This document shows positions 1-10,164 of a stretch of DNA of 64,000 nucleotides, piece by piece. Each line of letters opens with the position of its first letter. The stretch's first letter is position 1. Below the pieces are notes generated by a model that worked only from the letters and a program-made list of their open reading frames with translations, was not told the origin of the DNA and searched no databases. A program made the translations under genes and the position numbers. The DNA lies in contig NZ_JADNYK010000001.1 of NCBI RefSeq assembly GCF_017810075.1, positions 620,001-684,000 of the forward strand. Reading direction: 5' to 3'. The DNA is from Pseudozobellia sp. WGM2. Its GTDB lineage: Bacteria > Bacteroidota > Bacteroidia > Flavobacteriales > Flavobacteriaceae.

Positions 1-2310
1 CAATGCAAATTTTTTGTTTGGGAATATATAACTACAGCCAAAATCTTGAACCAATTGGGTGGGTATTAAAAACTCTTCTAACCCTGCTACATTAGTGCCT
101 TGTTCTTCTTTATAAGAGAACTCATCAGTAAAATAGGCGTTGTAGAATAGGTTTAGACGTGCTTGATTTTGTATAATGTTATTTAATGAGTAACGCAGCG
201 ATCCGTTCATGGTGAACAAAGGAACGTTCGGTGAGTTTACAATGTTATCTTGAAGATTTTTTCTTTGTAAACTTAAACGTGATAAGTTAAAGTTAAAGCC
301 GAGGTTATTGTTGTAGCTATAGTTGATTTCTGCTTCAATGCCTTTAGAAGTAGTTTCCCTATCAAAATTTCCGTATTGAATGGTTTCACCAAGTTCTTGA
401 TTGTCTTGTGCGTCTCCTGGAAAACCGATTAAATCTTGAATTTTTCTAGAAAAAAGATTCGTAGAAATGATAAGTCCGTGTTTCTGAATGTTGAATTTTC
501 CTAATCTGAACCCCAAATTGTAATTATCGCTTATCTCCGGTTTAATGGTTAGATTGGGTTCAATATTGTCTCCGGCATCACCGAACACTTCGTTTTCATT
601 TGGCAGGCGAATAGCTTTTTCAGCAGAGGTCAGCAAGGTGATGTTTTTTAGAAGCGCAAAAGAAACCGCATAGCCATAACCATTATATTCTTTGCTACTA
701 TCGTAAACCTCATCAATTACCTCAGTGGCATCACTATTGAACTTGGGTAAGGTATTTAATACTTTTTGGCGATAATGCTTTCCGAATAGGTTTACTTTCA
801 ATCGATCATTAAAAGTATTCAGTTCGTAACTGAGAGAGTAAATATTCTTGTAAATATCGCTCGTTTGTTGAAAAGTGTTTTCTAATAGCGAAATCATCTC
901 ATCGCTATCTTGCCGGTCAAGCCCACTGTACACGTGATTTAAAAAAACTTTATGGTTCTTGTTCAGTTCGTAAGAGAGTCCCGATCTTATCGAAGCTACT
1001 TTTCTATTGATGTTAAGTAATGTCGGATTGCCTTCTTGCTGAGCACCCCAAGAATATTCGTACTCGTCTCCTTTATAATCGATGGCCCTCTTCCCTGTCC
1101 AACTATAAGCCGCACCTGTAGTATCATTAACAATGCGATTTCGCTCACCGAATAATCCAGTGACGTTTACATCCAATCCTTTTACAAAGAAATCTTTTTT
1201 GAGGTATGTCAAATTAGCCAACAAGGCATCAGACTCTAAAAACCTTCCTTTGTAGGGTATTTTGGTTACAAAGGCACCGTGCTGTACTTCCTTATAATCA
1301 TCAGAACCTGTAACACCGATTAAAAATTGATCGGCCCATTTTACATCGGTATAACCTATTTGAATCGTTCCTCCGGTTGATCTATAGGCATCATTGAATC
1401 TTTTAGTGGTTATAAGCGTTTCTACTCCTCCTAGACCCTTATCGACAATGTTTCTACCGCTTATTTCATAATCGTTGTCAGAATAATTATGAAACACAGA
1501 AGCTTTTACCGTAAAACCAGATGTATCAAAACGATATAAACCGTTAAGACTAGCCTGTACCGTATTGAATGAGCCGTATGATGCAGAGGCGTTAAAATTG
1601 CTTCTCACACCATTTTTCATCACAATATTTATAGCCCCACCTAATGCATCATCGGCCAAATGCCCAGGAACCACTCCTTTGTATACTTCTATATTCTCAA
1701 TCATAGAAGGTGGAATGCTGTTTAGATTAAAAGACGAACCGTACATCGAAATGGGAATTCCGTCAATAAAAATACGTACCGAATTACCTGATAAACCGTT
1801 TAAGGAGTACTCTACGTTAGAACCTAAACCACCGTTTTGACGAATTTTTACACCAACGGTAGTATTTAATAACTCGTTGGTCTGTACATTTCTAATACTA
1901 GCCTCTTTGGTCTCTATTACGTTTACGGCAAAACCTTTGGTCTCGATTTCGGTTTCCTTCGATTTACCATTAACAGTTACTTCGTCAAGTTCTTCAGTGT
2001 TTTCCGAAAGCTTAAAATCGATTTTAATATTTTTCTCGCTCCCCTCGATATTAACCTTTTTTGATATTGTTTTGAGGCCTATATATGATGCGGTGATTAC
2101 ATATTCACCATTGCGTATGTTCTTGATAAGGTAGTTTCCATTTTCATCGGTTTGAGAACCGGTACTGGTATTCGCGATAAATACCGTAGCACCGAAAAGA
2201 GGTTCACCGGTTACTGTTATCACTTGGCCGCTTATTCTATTAGTCGGTTGCTGAGAAAACACCTCTGTATGAAGATTGAAAAGTAAAAAGGTGAGGAACC
2301 AGTATCTCAC
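1..2310 (-). CDS. TonB-dependent receptor, C-terminus beyond window
   Basis: Outer-membrane TonB-dependent receptor; 770 residues are visible and the frame stays open to position 1, so the last barrel strands lie outside the window. The frame begins at a GTG (2308-2310); an in-frame TAG lies two codons upstream and no ATG is available. A short signal peptide ends near FSQQ, followed by a carboxypeptidase-regulatory-like domain (about 25-105) and a plug with the motifs NGLSGNSVRIFIDG and GALGGAINIV. The barrel follows. The gene is divergent from an AraC regulator at 2439, the usual arrangement for siderophore or metal receptors. Substrate is not determinable. The family call is firm; the GTG start is moderately sure. 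Confidence 0.9.
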   Translation of the reverse strand, partial: MRYWFLTFLLFNLHTEVFSQQPTNRISGQVITVTGEPLFGATVFIANTSTGSQTDENGNYLIKNIRNGEYVITASYIGLKTISKKVNIEGSEKNIKIDFKLSENTEELDEVTVNGKSKETEIETKGFAVNVIETKEASIRNVQTNELLNTTVGVKIRQNGGLGSNVEYSLNGLSGNSVRIFIDGIPISMYGSSFNLNSIPPSMIENIEVYKGVVPGHLADDALGGAINIVMKNGVRSNFNASASYGSFNTVQASLNGLYRFDTSGFTVKASVFHNYSDNDYEISGRNIVDKGLGGVETLITTKRFNDAYRSTGGTIQIGYTDVKWADQFLIGVTGSDDYKEVQHGAFVTKIPYKGRFLESDALLANLTYLKKDFFVKGLDVNVTGLFGERNRIVNDTTGAAYSWTGKRAIDYKGDEYEYSWGAQQEGNPTLLNINRKVASIRSGLSYELNKNHKVFLNHVYSGLDRQDSDEMISLLENTFQQTSDIYKNIYSLSYELNTFNDRLKVNLFGKHYRQKVLNTLPKFNSDATEVIDEVYDSSKEYNGYGYAVSFALLKNITLLTSAEKAIRLPNENEVFGDAGDNIEPNLTIKPEISDNYNLGFRLGKFNIQKHGLIISTNLFSRKIQDLIGFPGDAQDNQELGETIQYGNFDRETTSKGIEAEINYSYNNNLGFNFNLSRLSLQRKNLQDNIVNSPNVPLFTMNGSLRYSLNNIIQNQARLNLFYNAYFTDEFSYKEEQGTNVAGLEEFLIPTQLVQDFGCSYIFPNKKFAL

Positions 2311-2438
2311 TATCTATTTTTATTTAGAATGATTAAGAATAAATTGGATTGCAAAAATATATGTGTCATATTTGTTCTTTACAACGCAAAAGGAAGTTTG
2401 TATAACGTATTCGGAAGAATTATTCATCAACAACAAAC

Positions 2439-3395
2439 ATGTCGGTAACAACCAAACCACTGCCTATACCGCTTAGGGCACCCCTATATTCTAATTCACC
2501 ATTTTTAAGTGAAAGCAAAGTAATTGATTTGAAAGGAGTTAAAGGTTCTTCTTTGCTTCACGAACTGAACGGATGCACGATTTTAGAAACGCAATATAAC
2601 CTTCAAACTTCATTCAATTCAGTATCTAACCACGATAAAGGATTGGTGAAAATACATTTTCAGTTGCTAGGTAGTTGTGCTCACGAAATAGCAAAAACAC
2701 CCCGCGTAATTGAACAAGGCTACTTTAATATGTTCCGAATGCCTAAAACGGAAACTGGTTTAAATTACCAAGGTTCTATTTGTCATTCGCTGGAAGTTTT
2801 ATTTCATGAAAAGTTTTTAAAAACTGTGGTGGGCAATCTAAACAGCAGATTGACGGACTTCCTAAAATTGAAGAGCAATAAAGAACCGATTTCATTTTGG
2901 GAAAACAATCAACCCCTTGATGAAAAAAGCTGTAATCTTATTAATGAGATTAAAACTTGTACTCTTGATGGAGTATTGAAAAAATCATTTTTAGAAACCA
3001 AAGTGATAGAATTGATAGAACTTCTTTTTATTAAAAAGCCAAAATGCATTTCTCTGGGTGTTATTCCGGCGAGACCTCCGCAGATTGAAGACACGGTAAT
3101 TCATAAGGTTCATACCTACTTACATAAGAATTTAAACAAGAACATTACGATACCTCAGCTCGCCCAATTTGCCGGCATTAATACCTCTAAATTAAAGCAA
3201 GATTATAAGCAGGTCTACGGTAAAACTATTTTTAAGCACTTGACAGCCATGAGAATGACTGAGGCCCACGATTTATTAAAAGCTAAAGAGCTGACCATTG
3301 CCCACATTTCACAAACGGTCGGGTATAAAAATCCGCAACATTTTACCGTTGCATTTAAAAAATTTTACGGTTATCTGCCCAGAGAGGTTGTCTAG
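2439..3395 (+). CDS. AraC-family transcriptional regulator (PchR-like)
   Basis: A 318-aa DNA-binding regulator. The last ~100 residues form a double helix-turn-helix AraC domain (ITIPQLAQFAGINTSKL, then LTIAHISQTVGYKNPQHFT and a final FKKFYGYLPREVV). The N-terminal ~200 residues resemble the ligand-sensing part of PchR/YbtA-type regulators, which sit beside siderophore receptors. It is divergent from the TonB receptor at 1-2310 with 128 bp between the starts, so the receptor is its probable target. The ATG start gives a full family-length protein. The effector (ferric siderophore or other metal chelate) is inferred from context only. Confidence 0.88.
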   Translation: MSVTTKPLPIPLRAPLYSNSPFLSESKVIDLKGVKGSSLLHELNGCTILETQYNLQTSFNSVSNHDKGLVKIHFQLLGSCAHEIAKTPRVIEQGYFNMFRMPKTETGLNYQGSICHSLEVLFHEKFLKTVVGNLNSRLTDFLKLKSNKEPISFWENNQPLDEKSCNLINEIKTCTLDGVLKKSFLETKVIELIELLFIKKPKCISLGVIPARPPQIEDTVIHKVHTYLHKNLNKNITIPQLAQFAGINTSKLKQDYKQVYGKTIFKHLTAMRMTEAHDLLKAKELTIAHISQTVGYKNPQHFTVAFKKFYGYLPREVV

Positions 3396-3501
3396 ATTTC
3401 AATTCAGGGCAATACAGTCAGTGATTACTTTATAAGCGTTCATAGCACCGGCGAACTATGGTTATTTTCGAATTATAAATTAATGACACAAAATAGAGAC
3501 T

Positions 3502-3954
3502 ATGAACGCAGATGTAAAAAGTATAGAAAAGAAGTTGCAAGATGTAATCGATAAAAACGAAGATGCTGTAAAAGGTTTTGAGAAAGCTGCCGAAAATTCT
3601 AAAGAGGTTAGTACTAAAAACTATTTCTTGGGAAGGATAGAAAACAGAAAATCGTTTTTAAAACAATTGAAGAATGCAGTGCCAGAATTACAGTTGGGCA
3701 ATGAAAAAATTGAAGGTACCACTGCAGGAGCTGCACACCGCACTTGGATGGATGTCAAAGCATTTTTCTCAGGCGATAACGACGAATCGATGTTAGAAGA
3801 AGCGGTAAGAGGTGATAAATCGGCTATAAAGGAATACAGCGAAGTTATTGCTGAAACGCAGGTGCCTGCAAGAGTGAAAGAAATTCTCAGGGAACAACGG
3901 AGTACTATTCAAAATGATTTAGAGACATCAGACATTTTAGAAGATTTTAGATAG
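3502..3954 (+). CDS. PA2169-type four-helix-bundle protein (DUF2383)
   Basis: A 150-aa soluble protein without signal peptide or membrane segment, made of long amphipathic helices. The pattern (KLQDVIDKNEDAVKGFEKAAE, KNYFLGRIENRKSFLKQL, GTTAGAAHRTWMDVKAFF, ESMLEEAVRGDKSAIKEY) matches the DUF2383/PA2169 family, a ferritin-like bundle linked to stress responses in many bacteria. Length is normal for the family. It is a single gene followed by a strong intrinsic terminator. Biochemical activity is not established for the family. Confidence 0.82.
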   Translation: MNADVKSIEKKLQDVIDKNEDAVKGFEKAAENSKEVSTKNYFLGRIENRKSFLKQLKNAVPELQLGNEKIEGTTAGAAHRTWMDVKAFFSGDNDESMLEEAVRGDKSAIKEYSEVIAETQVPARVKEILREQRSTIQNDLETSDILEDFR

Positions 3955-3977
3955 AAAATCATTTTTAAAATAACCAA

Positions 3978-4003
3978 CCCCCTTTTTAAGGGGGTTTTTG
4001 TTT
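3978..4003 (+). terminator. Rho-independent terminator
   Basis: Perfect 7-bp stem CCCCCTT/AAGGGGG (3978-3984 and 3988-3994) with a 3-nt loop, followed by a T-run, 23 bp after the stop codon of the DUF2383 gene. Confidence 0.88.
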
Positions 4004-4146
4004 GTATTTATTTTATCCAATAGGTATATCACAATAGAAAAAGTCAATCTACTCAGCGCTTACTCTTATGCTCTGTTAGAACATCCATATATTTAAGCCT
4101 AATTAAAAGAAATCCGCTTTTTTTTTGAAAGCAAGGGAGACAGAAA

Positions 4147-5262
4147 ATGAAAAGAAGTCTGGTCAGATATAGAAATAGTAAGTTCAGAAAGGTTATAAGA
4201 AGGTATGAGAAGTATGCACCTATAATTTTCTTTATGGGTGGTTTTATTTTTGATACGTTAACCCTGGGCCGAATTGACCGACTTTACGATCTTATTGTGC
4301 TCTGCCTTCACATGTCGTTTCTAACACTAACTATTTACTTGTACAATTTGACGGAAGATGGCAAATGGAAGAACACAATTTTAGAACGCGTCGAAGAGTA
4401 TTTTCCCTTGGCGATTCAATTTTTCTTTGGCGGACTTTCAAGTGCCTATGTTATTTACTTCTCAAGAAGCGTATCGTTGTCAAAGACCGCTGCTTTCTTT
4501 TTTATTCTAATAGCAATGCTCGTGGCCAACGAACATCTTAAACGTCGAATTTCAAATAAATACTTACAGTTCAGCGTCTATTTCTTCTTGAGTTTTACCT
4601 TTTTCACCTTTATGATACCGGTTTTCGCAAAAGAAATGAGCGTTCGAATATTTCTTTATTCGGGGTTGGTCAGCCTCGGTTGTACCATTGGTTTAATAAC
4701 ATTTATTTATGCCCGAAGCGCCTCTACAAGGCACGAAATAAAACTTGCGAAACTATTGACCCTGATTTTGGGGGTTTATGCGCTTATCAATGCGTTCTAC
4801 TTTCTTAAACTTATACCGCCCGTACCGCTTGCACTTGAAGAGGGTATCGTTGCCCATAATATTAAACAGGTCAACAATGACTATATTGTGAGTTATGAAG
4901 CAGATGACGGTTTTATCTTTTGGCGAGACCATAGGTTAAAATTTGCCTTTGTGCCAGAAGAAAGGGTTTATGTTTTTTCTTCCATATTTGCTCCGACCGA
5001 TTTGAAAGAAACAATGCTACATCGCTGGTCTTGGTACAATGATAGTACAAATGAATGGTCGGTCGTCGAAGATATTCCATTCGATATTACGGGAGGTAGA
5101 GATGGCGGGTTTCGGGGTTACACCTATAAACAAAATGTTAAACCAGGGCTTTGGCAGGTAGAAGTTCTAACCGACGATGAACTTTTATTGGGGGTTATAG
5201 ACTTTGAAATTATAATGAAAGAAAATCTACAACATATTCGAATGGTTGACAAAAAGTTCTGA
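4147..5262 (+). CDS. DUF2914 domain membrane protein
   Basis: A 371-aa integral membrane protein. Several hydrophobic helices occupy roughly residues 25-225 (for example YAPIIFFMGGFIFDTLTLG, FFFILIAMLVANEHL, LAKLLTLILGVYALINAFYF). The C-terminal ~110 residues form the DUF2914 domain, with the HRWSWYNDSTNEW segment and the GLWQVEVLTDDELLLGVIDF end that typify it. The domain is presumably exposed on one face of the inner membrane; its function is unknown. It is monocistronic between a terminator and the phosphotriesterase gene. Confidence 0.85.
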   Translation: MKRSLVRYRNSKFRKVIRRYEKYAPIIFFMGGFIFDTLTLGRIDRLYDLIVLCLHMSFLTLTIYLYNLTEDGKWKNTILERVEEYFPLAIQFFFGGLSSAYVIYFSRSVSLSKTAAFFFILIAMLVANEHLKRRISNKYLQFSVYFFLSFTFFTFMIPVFAKEMSVRIFLYSGLVSLGCTIGLITFIYARSASTRHEIKLAKLLTLILGVYALINAFYFLKLIPPVPLALEEGIVAHNIKQVNNDYIVSYEADDGFIFWRDHRLKFAFVPEERVYVFSSIFAPTDLKETMLHRWSWYNDSTNEWSVVEDIPFDITGGRDGGFRGYTYKQNVKPGLWQVEVLTDDELLLGVIDFEIIMKENLQHIRMVDKKF

Positions 5263-5387
5263 TGCCCAATCAAAATTTATGTCGATTAGCACACCTTATA
5301 TTTTTCTAATTTCATTATTTATAAACACAGAGACAACAGATTCGCTATCTTAGGTAGACCGTTATAAAAGATTCGACAAGATAAGAC

Positions 5388-6419
5388 ATGATAAAAGACT
5401 TCAAATGTTTTTTTATAACCTTAACGCTTCTCTTTAGCACACTCGCCTCTGCCCAGATTTTAACGGTCAACGGTGAGATTTCTGATGACGAAATGGGTAT
5501 CTCGCTCATTCACGAACACATCATGGTCGATTGGATCGGGGCCGATAGTACAGGCTACCATAGATGGAATAGGAGGGAAGTGGTACAACGTGTCTTACCA
5601 TTTTTAGAAGACTTAAAGAAGCATGGCGTAACAACCCTTGTAGATTGTACACCAGCCTACCTCGGTCGTGACCCCTACATCTTAAAAGAGCTTTCGCATC
5701 TTTCAGGCATACAGATTTTAACGAATACCGGTTACTATGGAGTACATGACAATAAGTATATTCCTCTTGAACTGCAAAAGGCCAGTGCACAAAAAATGGC
5801 TTCCCATTGGACCGAAGAATTTAAAAGAGGAATAGATGGTTCTGGGATCAAGCCAGGATTTATCAAAATTTCGGTAAATAACAGCGGCACACTTTCCGAA
5901 GTACATGAAAAACTTATCACGGCTGCGGGATTGACCCACTTGGCAACTGGAATGACCATTGTGTCACATACAGGGGGAGATGAAGCAGCCATGGCCCAAA
6001 TTGAAGTACTAAAAAACATGGGGGTTTCACCTCGTTCTTTTGTGTGGGCCCATGCCCAAAACGGAACTATCGATGGTTATATAGAAGCCGCAAAATACGG
6101 CGCATGGATTTCATTAGATCATGTCAATGCCGGAGACCTCAATAATCCTGAGAAAAATGGAAATATTGATTGGTACGTAGCTACCCTAACTAAACTAAAA
6201 GATAAAAACATACTTCAGCAGGTGCTTGTTTCGCACGATGCCGGCTGGTACACGGTAGGAGAAACTAATGGTGGTGATTTTAGGGGGTATACAAACCTCT
6301 TTACCGAATTGATTCCTGCGCTTAAAAAACATGGGTTTTCGCAAAAAGATATCGATATGCTGTTGGTCGAAAACCCTAAAGAGGCATATATGCTAAGAAT
6401 AAAGAAAGTTCAAAATTAA
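5388..6419 (+). CDS. Exported phosphotriesterase-family amidohydrolase
   Basis: A 343-aa metal-dependent hydrolase of the phosphotriesterase/PTE-like lactonase family. A signal peptide ends at SAQ (residue ~22), so the enzyme is exported. The binuclear metal ligands are visible in order: HEH in SLIHEHIMVDW (~43), the bridging lysine in PGFIKISVN (~164), His in IVSHTGG, His in VWAHAQNG, and Asp in VSHDAGW (~283). The true substrate could be a lactone or an ester; organophosphate hydrolysis cannot be assumed. The gene stands alone with long intergenic DNA downstream. Confidence 0.88.
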   Translation: MIKDFKCFFITLTLLFSTLASAQILTVNGEISDDEMGISLIHEHIMVDWIGADSTGYHRWNRREVVQRVLPFLEDLKKHGVTTLVDCTPAYLGRDPYILKELSHLSGIQILTNTGYYGVHDNKYIPLELQKASAQKMASHWTEEFKRGIDGSGIKPGFIKISVNNSGTLSEVHEKLITAAGLTHLATGMTIVSHTGGDEAAMAQIEVLKNMGVSPRSFVWAHAQNGTIDGYIEAAKYGAWISLDHVNAGDLNNPEKNGNIDWYVATLTKLKDKNILQQVLVSHDAGWYTVGETNGGDFRGYTNLFTELIPALKKHGFSQKDIDMLLVENPKEAYMLRIKKVQN

Positions 6420-6863
6420 TTTTTGAAAGTTTACAGGCGTTATAAAATCTAGCCTTTTCAATTAAATCGGGTAATTTTTACCCATTTAAAAGTTTGCTAA
6501 TTTCCCGACATTTAACTAAGTAGTTTATATACAGTTATTTAAGATAGTTCTAAACACTAAAGAGTATCTTAGGCACATCTTTTGCTATTACTTTAATAAG
6601 ATAAGATTGATAGGTTCCCAAATCTACAATTTTTGGGTTATAAGCACCTACAAGAGACTTATACCACATGCATATACGGCGGATAGTTCCGTTACCTGTC
6701 ATCTCCTTTGTACCGATTTTAATTGCGCGTTTTAAATCATATCATCGTCGCCCGAAAATGGCAAAGATTACCTAGTACTTTCGATTTTTACCCTTATAAC
6801 AGCTTTAGCACATTATAAAAAAGTCAGCAGCAATAGAAATATAGAATCTAAAAACAGCACGTC
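6420..6863. other. 444-bp intergenic region, no gene seen
   Basis: No open frame with coding character. A small hairpin, GGGTAA-TTT-TTACCC (6469-6483), lies about 50 bp after the phosphotriesterase stop but lacks a T-run, so it is at best a weak terminator. The remainder presumably holds the promoter of the universal stress protein gene. Confidence 0.4.
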
Positions 6864-7709
6864 ATGAACAAAAAAATCTTGTTACCTACCGATTTTTCTA
6901 AAAATTCTTGGAACGCTATTCAATACGCGATCAATCTTTACGAGAATGAGCCTTGTGACTTTTATATTTTGAACACCTATGCCAAAGAAGTCTATGGTTT
7001 AGATAGCTATGAGATTTTAGATCCTGATCATCTTTTCAATAAATCTTCGGAAAAAAGGTCGAAAGAGGGCCTGGGAGATATTATGGTTCGGTTAACCTTT
7101 CTAAATGAAAATTCGAAACATCGATTTTTTGTACTTTCCTATTCTACGATGTTTTTATCTACGGTAAAAAAAGTCGTCGAAGACATGCAATTCGATTTAA
7201 TCGTAATGGGGGCGAAGGGTACCAACCTCAATCGAGCAAAACAATATGGTAAGAATACCTTAGACGTTATCGAGAATGTTCGACATTGCCCCATTTTGGT
7301 AGTTCCTACAAATGTTACGTTCAACCATCCGAAAGAAATCGTATTGGTAACCAATTTTGATAGAGATTTTAATATCGCCGAAGTAAAGCACCTAGCTGAT
7401 ATTGCTCAAATCACTAAGGCTAGTATAGAGGTGGTAAGCACTATCGACAATTGTGATCTTACCGCACATCAAAAAGAAAACAAGATGCTGTTACGTCAAA
7501 ATTTCAAGAATATCGAATACCGGTTTAGAGTGTTGCATAATGTGAAGATGAAAGCGGCCCTTAGTTGTTTTGTCGAAATCAGGCATAGTGGTATGATCAG
7601 TTATATCGACAAGAAACCGTCTTTGCTCGAATGGCTGGGCCTAGGCAGTTCTAGTCTTGGCAAATTGGGCTTTTTTAAAGATGTGCCCGTATTGGCATTG
7701 CACGGCTGA
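6864..7709 (+). CDS. Universal stress protein (tandem UspA)
   Basis: A 281-aa cytoplasmic protein of the two-domain UspA family. The first domain has the standard start KKILLPTDFSKNSWNAI and the nucleotide-loop signature VMGAKGTNLNRAKQYGKNT followed by ENVRHCPILVVP. The second half (from ~150) begins with KEIVLVTNFDRDF but its loop is degenerate, a common pattern in Bacteroidota Usp proteins where one domain keeps binding capacity. The family is linked to stress and growth arrest. Its stop codon lies inside a palindrome shared with the convergent EamA gene. Confidence 0.9.
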   Translation: MNKKILLPTDFSKNSWNAIQYAINLYENEPCDFYILNTYAKEVYGLDSYEILDPDHLFNKSSEKRSKEGLGDIMVRLTFLNENSKHRFFVLSYSTMFLSTVKKVVEDMQFDLIVMGAKGTNLNRAKQYGKNTLDVIENVRHCPILVVPTNVTFNHPKEIVLVTNFDRDFNIAEVKHLADIAQITKASIEVVSTIDNCDLTAHQKENKMLLRQNFKNIEYRFRVLHNVKMKAALSCFVEIRHSGMISYIDKKPSLLEWLGLGSSSLGKLGFFKDVPVLALHG

Positions 7710-7722
7710 TTAGCGCTAATCA
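7707..7722. terminator. Perfect palindrome across two convergent stop codons
   Basis: TGATTAGCGCTAATCA is a perfect 16-bp palindrome containing the TGA of the Usp gene at one end and the TGA of the EamA gene at the other. It may act as a shared terminator, but there is no T-run and no loop, so that role is uncertain. Confidence 0.35.
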
Positions 7723-8619
7723 ACTGTATAGAATCAAGAATACACCGATCAAAATGCCGGCCAAGGGCACGAGTTTCTTGCGTTTGTTCTGTTCTTTAAA
7801 GATGAGTCCGCCTACGACAACCGCAATGATAATTTGGCTGCGTTTGATCGCCGAAAGCAACATAATCAATGCATCTGGGTCTTGTAAGGCCTTAAAATAA
7901 AAGTAATCGGCAATCTGCAACAGTATGCCCACCATTGGTATAGACCAACGCCATTTGAACGCTTTTCGTTTTTCCGTATTCGGAAACCAGGTTATACTTA
8001 GTATTACCAAAAGAATAAGAATGGTATAAAAACAAAACCAAAATTGTAAAGTTTGCGGATTCAGGCTCAAATTCTGAATCAAAAACTTATCGTAGAGTCC
8101 GCTCGAAGCCCCTAAAAAAGTGGCTCCGATAATGGCGAATATCCATTTATTGCTTTTAAAATGAATGCCTTCCCTTTTTCCGATTCGAGAATAGAGCAAT
8201 ACCGAAAATATGATGAGAAAGAAACCAATCCACTGCGCAAAATTCGGCCTTTCTTGATAGATGAGTATCGCCCCGATAAAGGTGAAAAAGGGGCCTGCCG
8301 AGCGTATGGGCGTCACAATGGTAATCGGCAAATGTTTTAAAGCCTGATAGGCCAATAACCAAGAGCCCGCCATGATGGCGGATTTGATAAGAATATAGCC
8401 ATGTTTTTTTAGGGGGATGTCCGTCACATACAGCTGTAGCTCCATCATTCGGTCAGGGTACCAAGTAGAACCCAAGTATAATGGAAGGAGCAACAGGAAA
8501 CCAGCTGAAATAGTACCCAAAAGCACCGGAAAAACTTCGTTGCCCTGAACGGCATGTTTTTTAAGTAGGTTGTGTAATCCTAAGAATAAAGCGGCTAGAA
8601 GCCCGAGATACATCCACAT
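7720..8619 (-). CDS. EamA/DMT-superfamily permease
   Basis: A 299-aa polytopic inner-membrane protein with about ten hydrophobic helices in two repeated halves, the organisation of the drug/metabolite transporter superfamily. The first half ends with TPIRSAGPFFTFIGAILIYQERPNF, the second with LLSAIKRSQIIIAVVVGGLIFKE, the paired signature of EamA domains. Length is typical. The transported molecule cannot be inferred. It is convergent with the Usp gene and stands alone. Confidence 0.88.
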   Translation of the reverse strand: MWMYLGLLAALFLGLHNLLKKHAVQGNEVFPVLLGTISAGFLLLLPLYLGSTWYPDRMMELQLYVTDIPLKKHGYILIKSAIMAGSWLLAYQALKHLPITIVTPIRSAGPFFTFIGAILIYQERPNFAQWIGFFLIIFSVLLYSRIGKREGIHFKSNKWIFAIIGATFLGASSGLYDKFLIQNLSLNPQTLQFWFCFYTILILLVILSITWFPNTEKRKAFKWRWSIPMVGILLQIADYFYFKALQDPDALIMLLSAIKRSQIIIAVVVGGLIFKEQNKRKKLVPLAGILIGVFLILYS

Positions 8620-8846
8620 AGCGGGCGCGAAGATATTGGTTTTTTAGGGTTTGCTAACTATGGATTTCAGCAGATTTAAAAAAAGTAAAACTAGAGAACA
8701 AGAAATAGGTTTTACCTACATATAATCAAACCGATGCGGACATTCTTTTTCGGTCTTCGTTATGTCTTCCTGTAATTTTTACTAGTTAAATTTTAATATA
8801 TTTATTCACTTCAAAGCAGTATTTCCTAGAACTTTTGAATCGTAAA

Positions 8847-10061
8847 ATGTATAAAATTTTATCACTCGATGGCGGCGGTAGTTGGGCAATCATTCAATTA
8901 CTCACCTTAAGAGACCGTTATGGAAACATGAACGGTCACAAAGTACTGCGTAAATTTGATCTGGTGATTGCCAATTCTGGGGGCAGTATTGTTTTGGCCG
9001 CTTTGGCCGAGAATTATTCCATTGATAAAGCGATAAGCCTGTTTAAGGATAAGGAAAATCGGGAACGTATTTTTTATAAGAATTCGTTTCGTGACCGTTT
9101 TTTCCCCGTAGATTATTTACGGGCGTTCGGTATCGGGTTCGGTCCAAAATACAGTGCCCTAAAAAAAAGGGAAGCTTTTGAATACCTGTTTCCTGAAATG
9201 GATAAGGTACAGATGAGCGAACTGCCCAAAATTATTGGAAAAGAATCGTTGAAAATTGTGGTTTGTACCTACGATGCGCTGAACAATCGGGCCAAATTCT
9301 TTAAGTCGTATGCTTTGAACCCAGCGCGTTATGATTCGGTACGATTGACGCAGGCCATCAATGGCTCTTCAAATGCGCCGGTGCAGTATTTCGATTTTCC
9401 TGCAAGATTTAAGGCGAAAGAAAGCGATGTGTACTTTGAGTTGTGGGATGGTGCCCTTGGCGGCTTTAACAATCCCATTTTAGCGGGTATCATCGAAGCC
9501 TATAAATTGAAGGTGGACCTGAAGGACCTACAAATCGTTTCCTTAGGTACCAGCAACCCCTTAATGTCTTCCGATAGCAAAGAAAAATTTTGGGATTGGA
9601 AACTTACCGCACAAAAATATAGAAGAAAGAAACTGGCTTTTCACAGAATGAAATCTCAGCTGAGCTTCTTTGGGGAAACCGTTTTCAACCAAGCCAAGAC
9701 CATTTTATACCAACCGCCCGACACTGCCAACTATATGGCTATGATGTTTTTTAAAGCCACAACGGGCAAAGAATTGAACGACAACATCATACGCTTATCG
9801 CCTTTGATTCATTTTGATGATAAGCTTTCTACGGAAGCCGAACCACTAATAAAACAACTGTATGCGTTGGAGATGGATCTGACCAAAGACGCCCAGATAG
9901 ACTTGCTTTTACAATGTTTTAACGCCTGGAAAGCTGGCAAAATCTATAATCAACCTATTGAGTTCGAAGTAGAACGAAACAATGACCAGTTATTTCGCTT
10001 GATCGACCTATGTTACCAAGATGAATGGATAAGTGGAGAGAATGGGCGGCCGAAAATATAA
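8847..10061 (+). CDS. Patatin-like phospholipase/acyl hydrolase
   Basis: A 404-aa patatin-family serine hydrolase. The oxyanion loop is DGGGSWAI near the N-terminus, the nucleophile elbow is ANSGGS (the first glycine of GxSxG is Ala-Asn here) and the catalytic Asp lies in WDGALGG. A Ser-Asp dyad is therefore present. No signal peptide is seen, so it probably acts on membrane lipids from the cytoplasm. I prefer the ATG at 8847 over the TTG at 8835, which would add only four residues. The C-terminal third lacks recognisable motifs. Monocistronic. Confidence 0.85.
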   Translation: MYKILSLDGGGSWAIIQLLTLRDRYGNMNGHKVLRKFDLVIANSGGSIVLAALAENYSIDKAISLFKDKENRERIFYKNSFRDRFFPVDYLRAFGIGFGPKYSALKKREAFEYLFPEMDKVQMSELPKIIGKESLKIVVCTYDALNNRAKFFKSYALNPARYDSVRLTQAINGSSNAPVQYFDFPARFKAKESDVYFELWDGALGGFNNPILAGIIEAYKLKVDLKDLQIVSLGTSNPLMSSDSKEKFWDWKLTAQKYRRKKLAFHRMKSQLSFFGETVFNQAKTILYQPPDTANYMAMMFFKATTGKELNDNIIRLSPLIHFDDKLSTEAEPLIKQLYALEMDLTKDAQIDLLLQCFNAWKAGKIYNQPIEFEVERNNDQLFRLIDLCYQDEWISGENGRPKI

Positions 10062-10164
10062 TACCCAAGAAAGAAGGTTATTTTTGAGTAATATTTATAT
10101 GGTTCGAATAGATAAGAAATGTCCAAATTTTGTTTAGACCAAGTCTCATAATTCTGATTGAATT

